NCBI GenBank assembly: GCA_033296725.1
Contig: MU857613.1
Location: forward strand, 327,920 to 391,919
Source: Corynascus novoguineensis
Taxonomy: Eukaryota > Ascomycota > Sordariomycetes > Sordariales > Chaetomiaceae
DNA length: 64,000 nucleotides
Direction: 5' to 3'
The notes under the pieces are model-generated. The model saw nothing but the letters and a program-made list of their open reading frames with translations, made no database searches and was not told where the DNA came from. Below are positions 23,061 through 34,804 of this stretch, piece by piece. Within the stretch, counting starts at the first letter, position 1. Every line of letters begins with the position of its first letter. The position numbers were made by a program, and so were the translations under genes.

Positions 23061-24713
23061 AAAGGCTCGATTGCAGCGAGGTGGTCGACCATGACAGCCT
23101 TGGATCAACACGGCGCATACATCTTCGCTTTCCAAAAACGCCTCTTCCCTGTTGATGTATTAGCCGTTGGCTTCGAAAATTGGTCACAAGAGACCAAAAA
23201 TACCACTCGTACTTACCCCAGCTCAGAGCTCCTGTGTTGCGTCCAAACACAATCGGCACACGAAGTGCTGGGTAGATTTGAAAGCGACAACCAAACAAGG
23301 AGTGAACCGTGTGGTTACTGTGTTATTAATGAGATGTTCAGGATTGCCGTGGAGCATCCACCGGGCCTGGATTTACAGGGTTGTAAGGTACATGAAATAG
23401 TGCGCTCTGCCGCTTTCCCCCGTGTTCTACAGACTTCCGCGCGATGCTGCAAAAAGGCGGCTTTTGACCTTGTCATATAAGACCAAGAGAACGAGGGCCC
23501 GCCGCATCTACATGCAGACTCTCTCAGCCTTTTTTTGGGCCTACCAGTGCTGCTCTGCTCCGGAGGAGTTGCTCCGGAACTGTCTCTACCCCGTTGTTTC
23601 TGTTTTCCCTCCGCACACAACGGCCGGTCGGGGATCGACGCCCTGGAGCCGCGAGCTGCTCGATGTCGTCACCGTGAGCATCTCTGCATCCGGTAAGTCT
23701 CTAGTCACACCGTCTCGGCCCCAGCATCGATGATGGTCTGGACGCGGCAATCAACCCAGAGATACGACGCTAGCGTAAACCCGCGGTCCGCTAACATTCC
23801 CTGTGGGCGGGAACGAAGTTCGCATTGCCCTGGCTGCCTGGGTCCCTCACCCGGAGCCGGCTGCAACTTGGGATTAGGCGACCCCTCCTGCCAGTCCTTG
23901 AAGGTGAAAGTCAGGAACGGGCCAATTGCCCAGCCTCCAGTGCGCCGAACTGGGCACGCTGGGCCCCAAACTGGGTCAGGGCCCTGGGAGCGCCAAGTGG
24001 GGCCGTCCCGCATGGGTTTTGGCGAGGGCCCACAGCGTTCTCGATCGCCGGCCAAAAGCTCGATCCCGCTTCACCATGGCTGGGGTCCCGCTCTCTCAAT
24101 TTCAGACGTCGATGGCAGAAGATGGCAGAACACTGAATCCCCATGTTGCGGCGGCTTGGTCCGACGCCAGCCTTTCGTCACTCTTTCTCACAAGAGCTCT
24201 GTGCCACATATCCACTTGCCTTTTACGTCCAAGATGAGCATGGCCTAGCCCCCATTGCCACGGACAAAAAAATTCGGATAGTTGTAGTGTGGTTTGACTT
24301 ACCTCTGTTTTCGTCAGTTGACATTTGTGCACCAGATACAGGGGAAAAAAACGGACGAGTCGGGGGAAAAAGCGTCGCCATCTCGGCGATCCAAGCTACC
24401 GGAGCCTTTGTCCCTGAAAAAGCCACTCGCGGGCCTGCCAACTTTGGGGCAACATTCGCACCAACCTTGTCTGCCTGCCATGCCTGGAAAGGGCATATCA
24501 CAAAGCCATGCCGCCGTCGAACCCAGGGTCCAACACAAGACCGAATTTAGCACCACACTCCCGGAACCCCACCCCGCACACCCCTCCTTCCCCCTGCTCC
24601 GTTGTGCACCAGCAGGGCCGCCGTCTTCCAACCGACGATCATCCAGCGAGCCGCTGCCCGGCTCGGAACCCGCAAACGTCGCGAGCAAAAGGGCTTGGCA
24701 CAATGATGAAAAC

Positions 24714-24729
24714 AAAAAAAAAAAAAAAA
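24714..24729 (+). repeat. A16 homopolymer
   Basis: Uninterrupted run of sixteen A residues in the gene-free interval. Confidence 0.8.
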
Positions 24730-27234
24730 TCGAAGCGAAGATTGACATCGGCCTCGAACTCCCCTCGTTGGCGAAATGCCAATTCCGTGTCGGTATGGAA
24801 ATGGCGTTTAAGTTGAACCACATCTGATCCATCGGGGAGTGTAAACAAACAAAAGGACTGCTCAGCAATGAATAAAGAATTCATTATTGGCAATTGAAGT
24901 ATGGAGTGGTGGAGCGTACAAACTTTGGAAAGTCGTGCCAGGGACCTATTCTCCGCACCGCCGCTGCGAGCTGGGGAGGGCAGTTCGGGGGGTACGTACT
25001 GTCCGTTAGGAACGTTGTAGTGGGTTTAGAAACGGTTTGGCTCCACCAGGATGCACTTTTCAAAAGGGCCCAGACCGTGATAGAACCTTCCAGTTCATTT
25101 AGTGTAAAATACACTAGTGCAGCGTGTCATCATCAGAGAACAAGACTGAGCTGCGAATGCATGCTGGGGAGCAGTCGATACAGCAAAAAGGTGATGCTCA
25201 AGATTAGCGGTTTGACACAAAAGCTGCTAGTGTTTGCACTAAATAGCAGGTGGCTGTTTGCGCTATAAGTATCGAAGTTGTCACCATGACAGGGCATGAC
25301 AGCAACCTTGATTCAACGTGATGGCGACTCAGACCACTGGGCCAAAGCGGTCGTTCGATCTGTTATGCAGAGTGCGGCTCTCGCTCGCTCCACCCTGATG
25401 GCCCTGCGTTATCATTCGCGTATCATAGACAGCCCTTTTTGCAGCATATAGCGTTGGAATGAGTAGCAGAGTTCGTAGCTTGTTTCTGATGGACTCGAAT
25501 TGTGGAGCAAGTGAAGCGTTGCAATCAAAACCCCATGCATCCGTTGACGTCATCAGATGACCCCGTATTGCCAAACTGAGGATGCGAACAGCGACAGTCC
25601 AAAGTGCGCAGTTGCAACATGTACGTACCTGGCCAGGCCCACAGCCCTCGTCAGGCTTTGCTCAGCAATTGTCAGGTTACTTCTGCTAGTGCCGCGTGCG
25701 TTCAGTTTGTTGAGAGGGGGGCAAGGAGGCAAATGTCGCGCCTGAGACATGAAACGGTGCGCGACAGAGCAGATATGGAATATATTTCCACAAACCGACG
25801 ACACATATCGAACGATTATGGAGATTTCGGCTTAGGGCAGTCTGTATGCCAAGATACGAATCTATACTACATATGTACAGGTAGTAAGCGAGTGCATACA
25901 TGGGGAAGACCCCGAAGGAGAGGAGCCTCAGCGGGCGCCGGAGGAGCCGCTTGACAGAGAAACAAACCAATCATGTCGGTCTCAGCTGTCAGTTGCGTCC
26001 TGTCAGATGCGCCGATGCGTGCTGTGTCCCTGATCTCCCCTTCATGATGATCCTCGCAGAACCTCGTCGTACTAGACTAGTGTATGTTTGCAAACTGCCT
26101 TGGTCTAAGTAAATGCTTGCACGAATGCATCGCCTTAGCAGTACACCATGGAGACTGCTGTCATGGTGACAAAGATTTGGCCTTGTTTACGAGTTTCCCT
26201 TTTTGCATTGCCGACCAAACGGACCACAGCCCTGCGAAAGGACTCCGCGGGCCGCGATAGCTGGCGCTCTCGCGTGCTCGATGTATTTCGTCATCGAACC
26301 CACAGCACCGAGACCCTCAATCCGGGATGGCTCGCGGGGCATCTTGCTTAGCGTTATGATTTTCCGAAACGGTTTGCGGAGAACAAGGGTTACAGTACAG
26401 CCAGAATACACCACACGGCGTCCTTTCGGAGGCGACAACATGCCAAGGGACCGGCCTTTTGACTGTGTAGGTGAACCAATGGTGGGTAGCTAAGTAAATT
26501 TTGCAAGTGGCAGGTCTTAGAAGCACGGCAATGCAAGTAAATAACCGTGATCGCTTGATTGCGGTTTCAGGTTACGGGCAAGGTTTGTACCTGCTTGCCG
26601 TGAGATAACGGATGTGGAAGGTGCAGCCAACGTACTGCGTAACGGGCCTGCACTGGAGAGCCACTTCCCTCCCATGTGCCAGTGGCTCCTGGGTGGGGTG
26701 CGTCTCCTGGCGCGGCTGCAGTTTTGCAGGGCCAAGGATCAGCTGTCCCTACCCGGTCCATTGCAGGCACCCCTCTCCCCACTGCATCTCTCGCCGAACC
26801 CCTGCAGGCACCTGAATCCCTGGAGGGTCTGCAAAAGCGCACTGCTTCCTCGAATCCCTTCTGGGTCCAAGCAATTGTCCTTATTAGGTCGACCTGCCTC
26901 CCCTCCGGGGCACCGTATTTGTAGTTGCAAGCCATCCGTCCACTGCTCTGCCATATTCTTTTGCGAACATTCCTCGACTTTCTAACTCGGCACTCTTTCG
27001 CTCCGCCCTCTACTGGATAAAACCTTCTCGTTCCTCGCTCGCTCCCACTTCTCCCTGAGCTAGTTAGCAATTCTTGGGAAACGGCTTCTTGGGCTCGCGT
27101 GCTTCGTCTTCCCCAGTGAGAACTCGGGCAGATAACGTCGTACTACTACTTGACTCGATATACAAGACGGAACCTTGCTCCACTCGGGTGTGGGAATTTG
27201 GGTCACAGATCTGAATCTTGGAACACCCATCACC

Positions 27235-28341
27235 ATGTCGGCAGGCTTGCACATACGGGATGCGTCGGGACGGCGTGTGTCGCTCCTCAACGACGACAAT
27301 AACACGCACTTCATGACTACAAGTCGCATCTCCCCCATTGTTACCCCATCCTATGACCCTCGAGCACCGCGGACTGCCTCAACACCGGCCACGCCGGAGC
27401 TGCTTCGGTCCGATTCCTACGACTCTCAAATGGCTTCCGCCGAACCGGTCTCGCCTCTCACCCCGCTCTACGACCCAGGATTTCGGTACAACCCCCCGGC
27501 ACCAGAGTACCGGTCTGCTTACGACGATTACTATGTCGACGGACCCCATGTTCACGCGGGAATGAAGCGGCGGCCTAGCGCTTTCAGTGACGGCAGGTCG
27601 GTGTCGTACGAGGACGACTTATATAAGCCCGCCCCTACCGCCATCCGCTCCTCCTCATCCGCCTCCCCCTCTAACATCACTACCACCACCACCACCACCG
27701 CCGCCACATCGAGCGGCACAGGTAGCGAAAGGCCCGGCAAGCGCTTCCCATGCCGCTACCGGGAAACTCACGGCTGCGACAAAACTTTCACCACATCTGG
27801 CCACGCCTCGCGGCACGCCAAGATCCACACGGCCGAGAAGGGTGTCAACTGCTCCTTTGAGGGCTGTCCCAAGAGGTTCACGCGCGCCGACAACATGAAG
27901 CAGCACCTCGAGACGCACTATAAGGACAAGTCGCGCTCCTCCATTTCTCGACCCTCCGCCTCAGGCAGGCGGTCTTCCTCTGCCTCGTCTGCCTCCTCCT
28001 TGGGGAAGCTGACTACTTCATCGTCCTCATCTTTGTCCACAGCAGCTGCGGCAAGCCGGAACCGGGTCATGGCCATGGCCACGGCGGCAGTGGCAGCAAC
28101 AGCCCAATCATCTCCATCACCCCCACCATTACCACCATCATCAACACTACCGCGTCTCAACGGTCTTGAGCCCGCACTATCACGCGGAGCGCCAATACAT
28201 GCGCCAAGCGGCAGCGCCTGGGACATGCGCGACCTTGACGATATGCTCGTGGACCCGACCGCAGCTAAGCCTAGGCTTCCACCCCCAACAGGGCTTGATA
28301 CACTTGCATTGGCAGCATTACGCCAGAACAGTGAGAGGTGA
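27235..28341 (+). CDS. flbC: C2H2 zinc-finger conidiation regulator, FlbC/FLB-3 type
   Basis: A single exon of 1107 nt (368 aa). Two C2H2 fingers lie at about residues 171-228. The first has an unusually wide Cys spacing (C-x7-C-x12-H-x3-H; CRYRETHGC then TTSGHASRHAKIH). The second is C-x4-C-x12-H-x3-H (CSFEGCPKRF then NMKQHLETH). The finger pair joined by TAEKGVN, together with the HASRHAKIH and TRADNMKQHLETHYKDK motifs, is what I recognise as Aspergillus FlbC and Neurospora FLB-3, nuclear activators of asexual development. The N-terminal half is Ser/Pro/Tyr-rich; a Thr run (about residues 147-155) and Ser-rich, Ala-rich stretches flank the fingers. The chosen ATG has a CACC context. The frame is open a further 20 codons upstream without an ATG. 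Confidence 0.85.
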   Translation: MSAGLHIRDASGRRVSLLNDDNNTHFMTTSRISPIVTPSYDPRAPRTASTPATPELLRSDSYDSQMASAEPVSPLTPLYDPGFRYNPPAPEYRSAYDDYYVDGPHVHAGMKRRPSAFSDGRSVSYEDDLYKPAPTAIRSSSSASPSNITTTTTTTAATSSGTGSERPGKRFPCRYRETHGCDKTFTTSGHASRHAKIHTAEKGVNCSFEGCPKRFTRADNMKQHLETHYKDKSRSSISRPSASGRRSSSASSASSLGKLTTSSSSSLSTAAAASRNRVMAMATAAVAATAQSSPSPPPLPPSSTLPRLNGLEPALSRGAPIHAPSGSAWDMRDLDDMLVDPTAAKPRLPPPTGLDTLALAALRQNSER

Positions 28342-29697
28342 CAACCTCAATTGACTCTTATTTGGTACCCTTGTTTTTCAAACGGTTTTGGGTGTCTCCC
28401 AAAGGGGTCTGATCATACACGGATTTTCCCCCTTTTATCCCCGGCGCCTGGAACGGATACATAGGCTTTTTTTTTTTTTTTCGGTCACGCCAAGCTCCAT
28501 TCGGAAGGCGAAAGAGGTACCCATATTGATCTGTTGGCGTTACGTGGTTAAAGGGCGGGGAACTGGTGCCGGAAGGAGCTGGGTTCTCGATGCATTTTTC
28601 TCCTCACAGAAACGATATCCGTAATGTTATTGAAATTGGGATGTTTTGCCTGATTTGGGCAACAAACTGGCGGACAGGAAGCCGCACGGAAAAGGGTTGA
28701 CCGGTTATCCTACCTTTTCCCTGGAAATGGAGGAGGGATTTGTTGATTTACGACTGTGTTGACCCCCTCCCTAAAAACAGGGAGGGCTTGTCTCTCAGCC
28801 AAGGGAAGACGAGGAATTGGTCATATCAATACGGCCAATAGCGAGGTCGGTCACGGCATACGAGAGTGGTTGGGTCGGTCTCAAGACTATGGACGATAGT
28901 TTCTGGTAACAGCAAACTAGCTTACTTCCGCGGGATGCCGGAAGAGTAAGGCTTTTGAGTGTTCTGGAACCGATGATTCACCTGGTCTGTGTGAAGTCTT
29001 AGCATCATAAATGGAAGAACACATGTATCGATTCATGTTGGATTTGATTTATCGATAGGCCCGCGAGTGAATGGCCAGGCTGGCATCTACTCCCGCATCA
29101 GGCTGATGTGGAAGTTCATACCAAAGATCAATGAGCGGGTTACTGGGAGGCCAAGAAAGCCCATTAGACGGCTTAGCTAAGTGATAACCCACGCTGGTCG
29201 TGAATAATATAGATCAAATACGATCAAAAATATGGGCTCTGGTGGCACAATCATGCGCGTTGATGCCCCCTTCTTGACGAGGTGATGAGGTGAGTTGCAG
29301 GTAACTCGTACTCATCCATTCTATTTGTGAATGCTAAGATTTTGGGACCGTCTTTTGTCTGTAAGATCGGTCAATTGTCCGTGAATGTTGGAAGGCCCGC
29401 TGAGCCCAGGCCACAGGAGCTGGCTCGGCTCAAATCGCAGCCATCTCACGACGACACAGCGATGATCTGGCCTCCAAACAAACCACAGTCATGGTATTAA
29501 ACCTTTTATTACCATCCTCGAGCCGACCCTCAAGCGGATATTAAGTGCATAGTGAAACGCCCTGTGACGTTTATCGACAGACGAAAACTTACCGCAATAA
29601 GTCACTCCAGCCTAGGTATTTCAACCTCTCGAATTGTCCTCCCAGAGCCCTCTCTTGTACTTGAAGTTTGCACCTAAGTTCCCGTGACTTTCCTGTC
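28342..29697. other. Convergent intergenic region (FlbC-type gene / acetate kinase)
   Basis: Lies between two 3' ends. No gene is supported. It is somewhat AT-richer than the flanking genes. A T15 run sits at 28467-28481. Confidence 0.5.
28467..28481 (+). repeat. T15 homopolymer
   Basis: Run of fifteen T residues about 125 nt after the stop codon of the FlbC-type gene, probably in or just past the 3' UTR. Confidence 0.8.
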
Positions 29698-31087
29698 TCA
29701 CCAAAACTCTCCCTCCTCCGCACATATTCTCGCCATCTCGAACTGCTCGTCCGTTCGACAGACCAGCACCCTCGGTGTCACGCCCGGCTTGCCCACCTCC
29801 TGCACAATGACCCCCTTCCGGCCGGTGACCGTGCCAGCATCGTTCCGGTCCCGGTCGAGTGCAAATCCGAGACAGGCCACCTGCTCGACCACGGCGGCCC
29901 GCAGCCGGTCGCTCCTCTCGCCGATGCCTCCCGCGAAGACGAGCGCGTCTACCCGGCCGCGCAGCGAGACATAGTAGGCGCCGACGAAGCCGCAGATGCG
30001 GTCAACGAAGAGGTCGAACGCGAGGCGCTTGTCGCCTCGTTCGTCGTGGTCGCCGGCGGCGATGGCGCCGAAGTTGGTGGTTCCTGTGAGAGCCTTCCAG
30101 CCGGCCTCCTTGTTGAGTATTTCCTCGGCGCGCGAGATGTGTAGGTCTTTGGTCGAAGACGGGGAGAGCTTGCCTACGTCACTTGCGTAGTGGAAGACGA
30201 GGCTGCGAGGTTTCAGTCGCGTATTAATAGCCTGCAACGTATAAAAAGTGGTGGGGAAGAAACAAAGGGGGGAGAGAAGGGAGATGGAGAGGAGCACTAA
30301 AATAAAGGAATATAACAAACCTGGGATCGACACTCCCGCTTCTCGTCGCCCCCGGCAGCCCGGACAACGGGGTCAAACCCATGCTGGTATCCCAGCTCTT
30401 GCCGTCCTTGATGGCGCACACGCTAGCGCCAGAACCGAGATGCATCGCGATAATGCTCGTCTCGTCCGGCTTTTTGCCCAGGAACTCAGCCGCTGCTCGT
30501 GTGATGAAGGAGTAGCTGATGCCGTGAAAGCCGTACTTTCGCAGGCGATTGCTGCGTGCGATCTCCTGGTTGATGGGGTAGGTACGGATATGTTCGGGGA
30601 TGGTGGAATGGAACTGGCTGTCGAAGCAGGCGACGCTGCGTGCTGAGGGGAAGTCTTTGATGCATAATCGAACGATTCCCAGGCTGTTGGCGTTGTGCAG
30701 AGGCGCTAAGTCGTTGAGCTTCTCCAAGTGGGTATATGTGCCATCCGAGACAAGTTGTGGCTTGGTGTAGTCGCCGCCGTGAACGATGCGGTGACAGATG
30801 ATGCCGATGTCGTCCTTGCTCTTGATGCTGGGCAGGTCGTGGTCATTGACCAGCGTCTCGAGGATGACTCTGAAGGCATCGGTTTGCCCGTTCACCTGCT
30901 CATCCACTTCGCGGTGCTCGATAACGGTCTCGTCGCCCCGCTCATACTTGAGCGCTGCAGGAGGTGCTGTGAGGCCGCTCACCTGTACCTCTGCGATTTG
31001 GGTCGGCGGCTCTCCCCGCTGGGCAGTGTATACCGAGACCTTCACCGACGAGGACCCGGCATTGACGGCTAAGATAATTGTCTTCAT
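29698..31087 (-). CDS. ackA: Acetate kinase
   Basis: Interconverts acetate + ATP and acetyl phosphate + ADP. In fungi it is thought to work with phosphoketolase rather than phosphotransacetylase. Two exons are inferred: 30321-31087 and 29698-30202 (1272 nt, 423 aa). The 118-nt intron has a GTTTGT donor and CGCAG acceptor, and splicing restores SGSVDPSLVFHYASD. Family motifs are visible: NAGSSSVK at residues 9-16, CHRIVHGG, SQFHSTIP, RKYGFHGIS at about 183-191, HLGSGASV, SMGLTPLSGL, the TRSG arginine at about 247, and FAGGIGERSDRLRA near 346. The length is that expected for the family. The start is the first in-frame ATG; MKTIILAVNAGSS is the typical beginning. No phosphoketolase gene is in the window. 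Confidence 0.95.
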
Positions 31088-31810
31088 TGGCACGAGCGAT
31101 AGTTATACGTGAGGGCTTAGTGTGAGTTGCGTGGTACAACCAAGACCGCCGCGAGGTAAATGAAAAGAGGTGGAGAGGTGGAGAGGTGGGTTATCAACCG
31201 TAAGCAAAGCAAGCCAGAAGACGAGTGGATTACGTATGAGGCCACTTGGACAGCGCCGCGTCGCTTCTTGAGAAGCTCAGCTCATAGGATATCCTGATGC
31301 GTCCTCGACGGCCGCATCAAACATGGGTTGGGTGCGTGTCAATGATACGATGGCATGTTTCCAAAGGTTCGAGGGTGGGCTGACGAGGTCCCGAAGAATA
31401 GATGGACCAAAATTGTATGACGTCGATACTGGCTTGGCAAAGTAACCGGCGACTGCGGGCCGCAGCGGGGCCGTCCGAATCTCCGAACGGCCCCGGTAGT
31501 TGCCAGGGAGGACGGCCCCACTGAATCCGGGTGGGACCGGTGTCTCCCCTGCGCTGGCTGCCTTTCTAACAGCGAATAACGCCTGCCTGTCGAGAGCCTG
31601 ATCGGTTCCTTGTCATGAGAAGACTCAACTCATTGGCCCTATTGCCTGTGAATCTTCCCACGCCCTGGAGAAAATATAGGTTGAATAACGCCGGCACAAC
31701 TCGGGTATCTACCACGGCAGAAACGCAGAAACGCAGAAACACTGCCCTTTTTCTCTCTAAGTCTGAGCGTTCGCTCACATTCCAGATTATAGTCCAAGCA
31801 GACTGACATG
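31088..31810. other. Upstream region of acetate kinase
   Basis: 723 bp between the acetate kinase start and the 3' end of the next minus-strand gene. No gene is supported. A short direct repeat of GTGGAGAG units occurs near 31170-31190. This region should hold the acetate kinase promoter. Confidence 0.5.
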
Positions 31811-33312
31811 TCAAGGAGTCTCATCAGAATCCGGATCGTAATGCGGCTCCGCGACAGGCTGTAAGCGGCCCGCCATCTCGGGTGAGGAGAATTGCGAGGG
31901 AAGCTCGGCAACTCCGTTGATATGGAGCGGGCTTTGCTCGTAGTGTCCATTCAGGTAGGGTAGGGGCAATTCAACATGATTTGTCGGAAACGTGGCATTG
32001 AATTGAGAATCTGCTTCATGTGCAGAGTTCCACCGGAGGATAAATCTGGTGTGATCTTTGCAGCCGTCAGCTTGCTACCTGGACAGAGCGGTTGTTCAAC
32101 GGAGCAAGGGTTAAGTGGGGTGCTCCGGTAGATGACCGACTTACCGTCGGTCCCGGCTTGAACGTTGGTATTTCTTGAGAACTGGATGCCGAGATAACGT
32201 ATGCCAAGGGCACCTTGAGCCGCCGATGAAGTCGTATTCCCGTTGGTGCCCGAAGAGTGATTGTGTCTTGAGGAGCGAGAGAATATCGACGTCGCGAAAC
32301 GCCGTTCGCGTCCTTGACTACTTTCCGATGCACTACCCCTCCTGGCCCCACGAACGCCCAACTGCACCCGCTTGTGCCTATCGTCCCGCTGGCGCAGCTC
32401 TCTCTCAAAATCGTCGACGAGGTACTCCTTCCAGCGCCGGCGATGGTTAGCATAAAATGTGAGGTAATGGAACGTCGAATATCGATCCCGCCAAAGCTTC
32501 ATCCTTTGAATCGTCCCCAACCCCCTGACGTTTCCGTACGAGTCGGTCCTGCGGTGGACGTCGGACCAGACAACGTCAACGTCGAACCAATCGATTAAGT
32601 CTCTTTTCCTAATGTCACTCTGCAGCTGTATGGAACCTTCGATGGTCGTGAACTCGTACTTGACTTCGATATACTCGTCGTGTAACGTGCCGTCGGTCGT
32701 GGTGTACCGTATGCGGTGGGGTTCCTGAAAGGAGAGATACAACTCTAGTTCCCGTGGGTCGCCAAACCGGCGATGTTGGGCGTGGAGTGTGTGGGGAAAC
32801 AGTTCGTTGGGATTGTCAGAAGGAACTAAATATTACGTCTCAGCAAAATCGTGTCTTGGTGGTTAGTGAAGCGAGATATCGATGGGAAAACAGACGTACG
32901 AAAGTGTTCCAGTACCTCGCCCGCATAACTGCATTGCCACAGCAGCCGCCGTGGGTTGGAACCTACAATCTCCCAGGGGCCGAGGTACACGGTCATTTCA
33001 TTCGGGGTCCGCTCGAATAGCTTTCTAGACAGCCGGGGTGTCAGAAGACAGATCGCTGCGCAGTCGGGGCTGGGAAGGCTAGGCAACGGCGGCTAGGTAT
33101 TACATTGTCGCGTGGTAGCCAGGGGGGCCGAGGTCAAGCGGCGCCGGGGGTGTCTGTGGGGCCGAGGACTCGGCCGTCAGGGCGGAAATGGCGGCAGAGG
33201 TGGGTGTGAAGGTCGAGTCGACCGGGCTGGCATGTTGCGGATGGGACGGTTGGGCGCTCAGGGCCGACGAGGTGAACGACGAAGACGAGCCAGACCGCCA
33301 GGATGTTGCCAT
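31811..33312 (-). CDS. Conserved fungal protein of unknown function, four exons
   Basis: I do not recognise a named family. Exons are inferred at 33104-33312, 32900-33024, 32145-32825 and 31811-32055 (1260 nt, 419 aa). Introns are 79, 74 and 89 nt with donors GTAATA, GTACGT and GTAAGT. The Ser/Thr/Pro-rich N-terminus (about 70 residues) leads into a well-folded-looking region with LGPWEIVGSNPRRLLWQC, ELYLSFQEPHRIRYT, EYIEVKYEFT, DVDVVWSDVHRRTDSYGN and TFYANHRRRWKEYL. A Ser/Arg-rich linker follows. The proposed last exon encodes RFILRWNSAHEAD and an acidic C-terminus ending DPDSDETP. The last acceptor is AAG rather than CAG/TAG, so the C-terminal 80 residues are less sure. The first in-frame ATG was chosen. 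Acetate kinase lies downstream in the same orientation. Confidence 0.75.
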
Positions 33313-34804
33313 TGTGGTGTCCTGCTGGGCCGATCCGCTCGGAGCGTCGAGCACACCGCCGTCCTGTATGAATTTCTGGGTGACCACGGGTGCCCGGAGA
33401 GCCACAGAGAGGCTGTCAGGGGGCTGGCGATCCAGCAGTCAACCATCTCCCGGAGGTACGACCGGCCACACCCTTCGTCGAGCTTGCAAGCCCAGGGGTA
33501 CCGAGGCACAAATAGATGGCGGCAGACGCAAAATGAGCAGATCTGAGACAGTCAATTGTCGTTCACAACGATAGCATGCTTTGTTGAACCGAGGAGTGAC
33601 AATGCTGGCGGCGAGAGGGCGTCCATGGATCCGGGACGATGGCGTAGGAGGCTGTTCCTCCCTGGGTGCAGCGCTGGCCGCCTCGGCCCCAGCCCCAGTG
33701 ATGTAGGGCTTGCGGCAGCCTATAGTCTGTCAGTGCAATGCGGGACAGGCCAGCCCCGAGCTTCCAGTAGGTAAGTGTAATTGCTCGTCCAGGCGAGCCA
33801 CGGGACCGAATTCTTGTCTCGGCGTTTAGACCATGCATGGGGACAGACAGATTCGCCAGCAGCCGCCCCACTCGCCGCTTTTCCAGAGACCAGGGCACCC
33901 GTCACATACCAACAGACGCGGCGCGGTTCGATGGTTCCAGGCTTGCGTGGGGGGTGGCGGCACGATGGTGTCGATGGGCTGGGCAGTCACTGTAAGCCAT
34001 GAGCCCACGAGCTGGCAGGACGGCCTACGATTTGCGAGAGGCACCATGTGGCTTGGTAACAGGGGCTTGCCCGCCATGCATTAGCTCGGGAACACCCCCT
34101 GTAGCGTAGCTTGTGTTTGTGTGTGACCTTGGCGAAAGGCTCAACTTCCGATCAATTTTGGTGCAGCTATCGCAGCCACAGCCGATCCCGCGGTTGTGTA
34201 TGTGGAAGAGTGAATAGGGCATCTTCCGACGTCATGGATATCACCTGGCATTGCTCATTTCTGAAGAATGAAAATGATTCGTGGTGGTTTTGTGTTTCTT
34301 ATAGAAACCGCTGAATGCTGAGGCCGAAACAGGTCGCAAGTTGTTGAAGTGGGGGTCTTCCTGCACCTTGAAGCTGCCCGACAGTGGAAACCTCGAATGC
34401 TCCGCTAATTCTCACCTTGATGCGTTGAGCACTTTGGTTTGCTTCTGTGGAGCTCCAGAATCGGAGTGATCGAGGGTCGCAATGGAAGACAGGAATTTAG
34501 ATCATGTAGATTTAGCTCGTTCCAAAAAAAAAAAAGAAAGAAAGAAAAAAAAAAAAGAAACCAACGTACGTAAGAATTTACTACAATATCCCCTAGTTGA
34601 TTCATATGTCCACAAAGTGACCTTTCAATCTCCATACAAAGTGAGGCAGCGCTGTTACTAGCACAGTACACACAGTACGGGGCAATTCTTCGGCAACACT
34701 CAACGGTTTCCACTCCTTGCAGCAAGTCTCGGCAGCAGCCCCACACGAGAGCTGAACCTCAACCTTGAATTTCCGCAGCAACATCAGCATGTATCGCTCT
34801 GATC
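33313..34804. other. Divergent intergenic region between the unnamed protein and the HTH gene
   Basis: About 1.5 kb between two divergent starts, so it should contain both promoters. No gene is supported. An A/G-only tract lies at 34524-34560. Confidence 0.45.
34524..34560 (+). repeat. A/GAAA purine tract
   Basis: 37 bases of A with scattered G (A12, GAAA units, A12, GAAA), about 245 nt before the HTH gene start. Confidence 0.8.

Larger units (their letters stand above)
21419..27234. other. 5.8-kb gene-free interval upstream of the FlbC-type gene
   Basis: The longest stretch here without a supported gene. Many ORFs of 60-184 codons overlap on both strands, but none shows a recognisable motif, consistent frame extension by splicing or protein-like composition. 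Features seen are a CGAT tetranucleotide run at 23046-23060, an A16 run at 24714-24729 and a Cys/Pro-poor GC-rich segment around 26.6-26.9 kb. The final part is presumably promoter and leader of the downstream C2H2 regulator. A non-coding transcript is possible but not shown. Confidence 0.45.
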
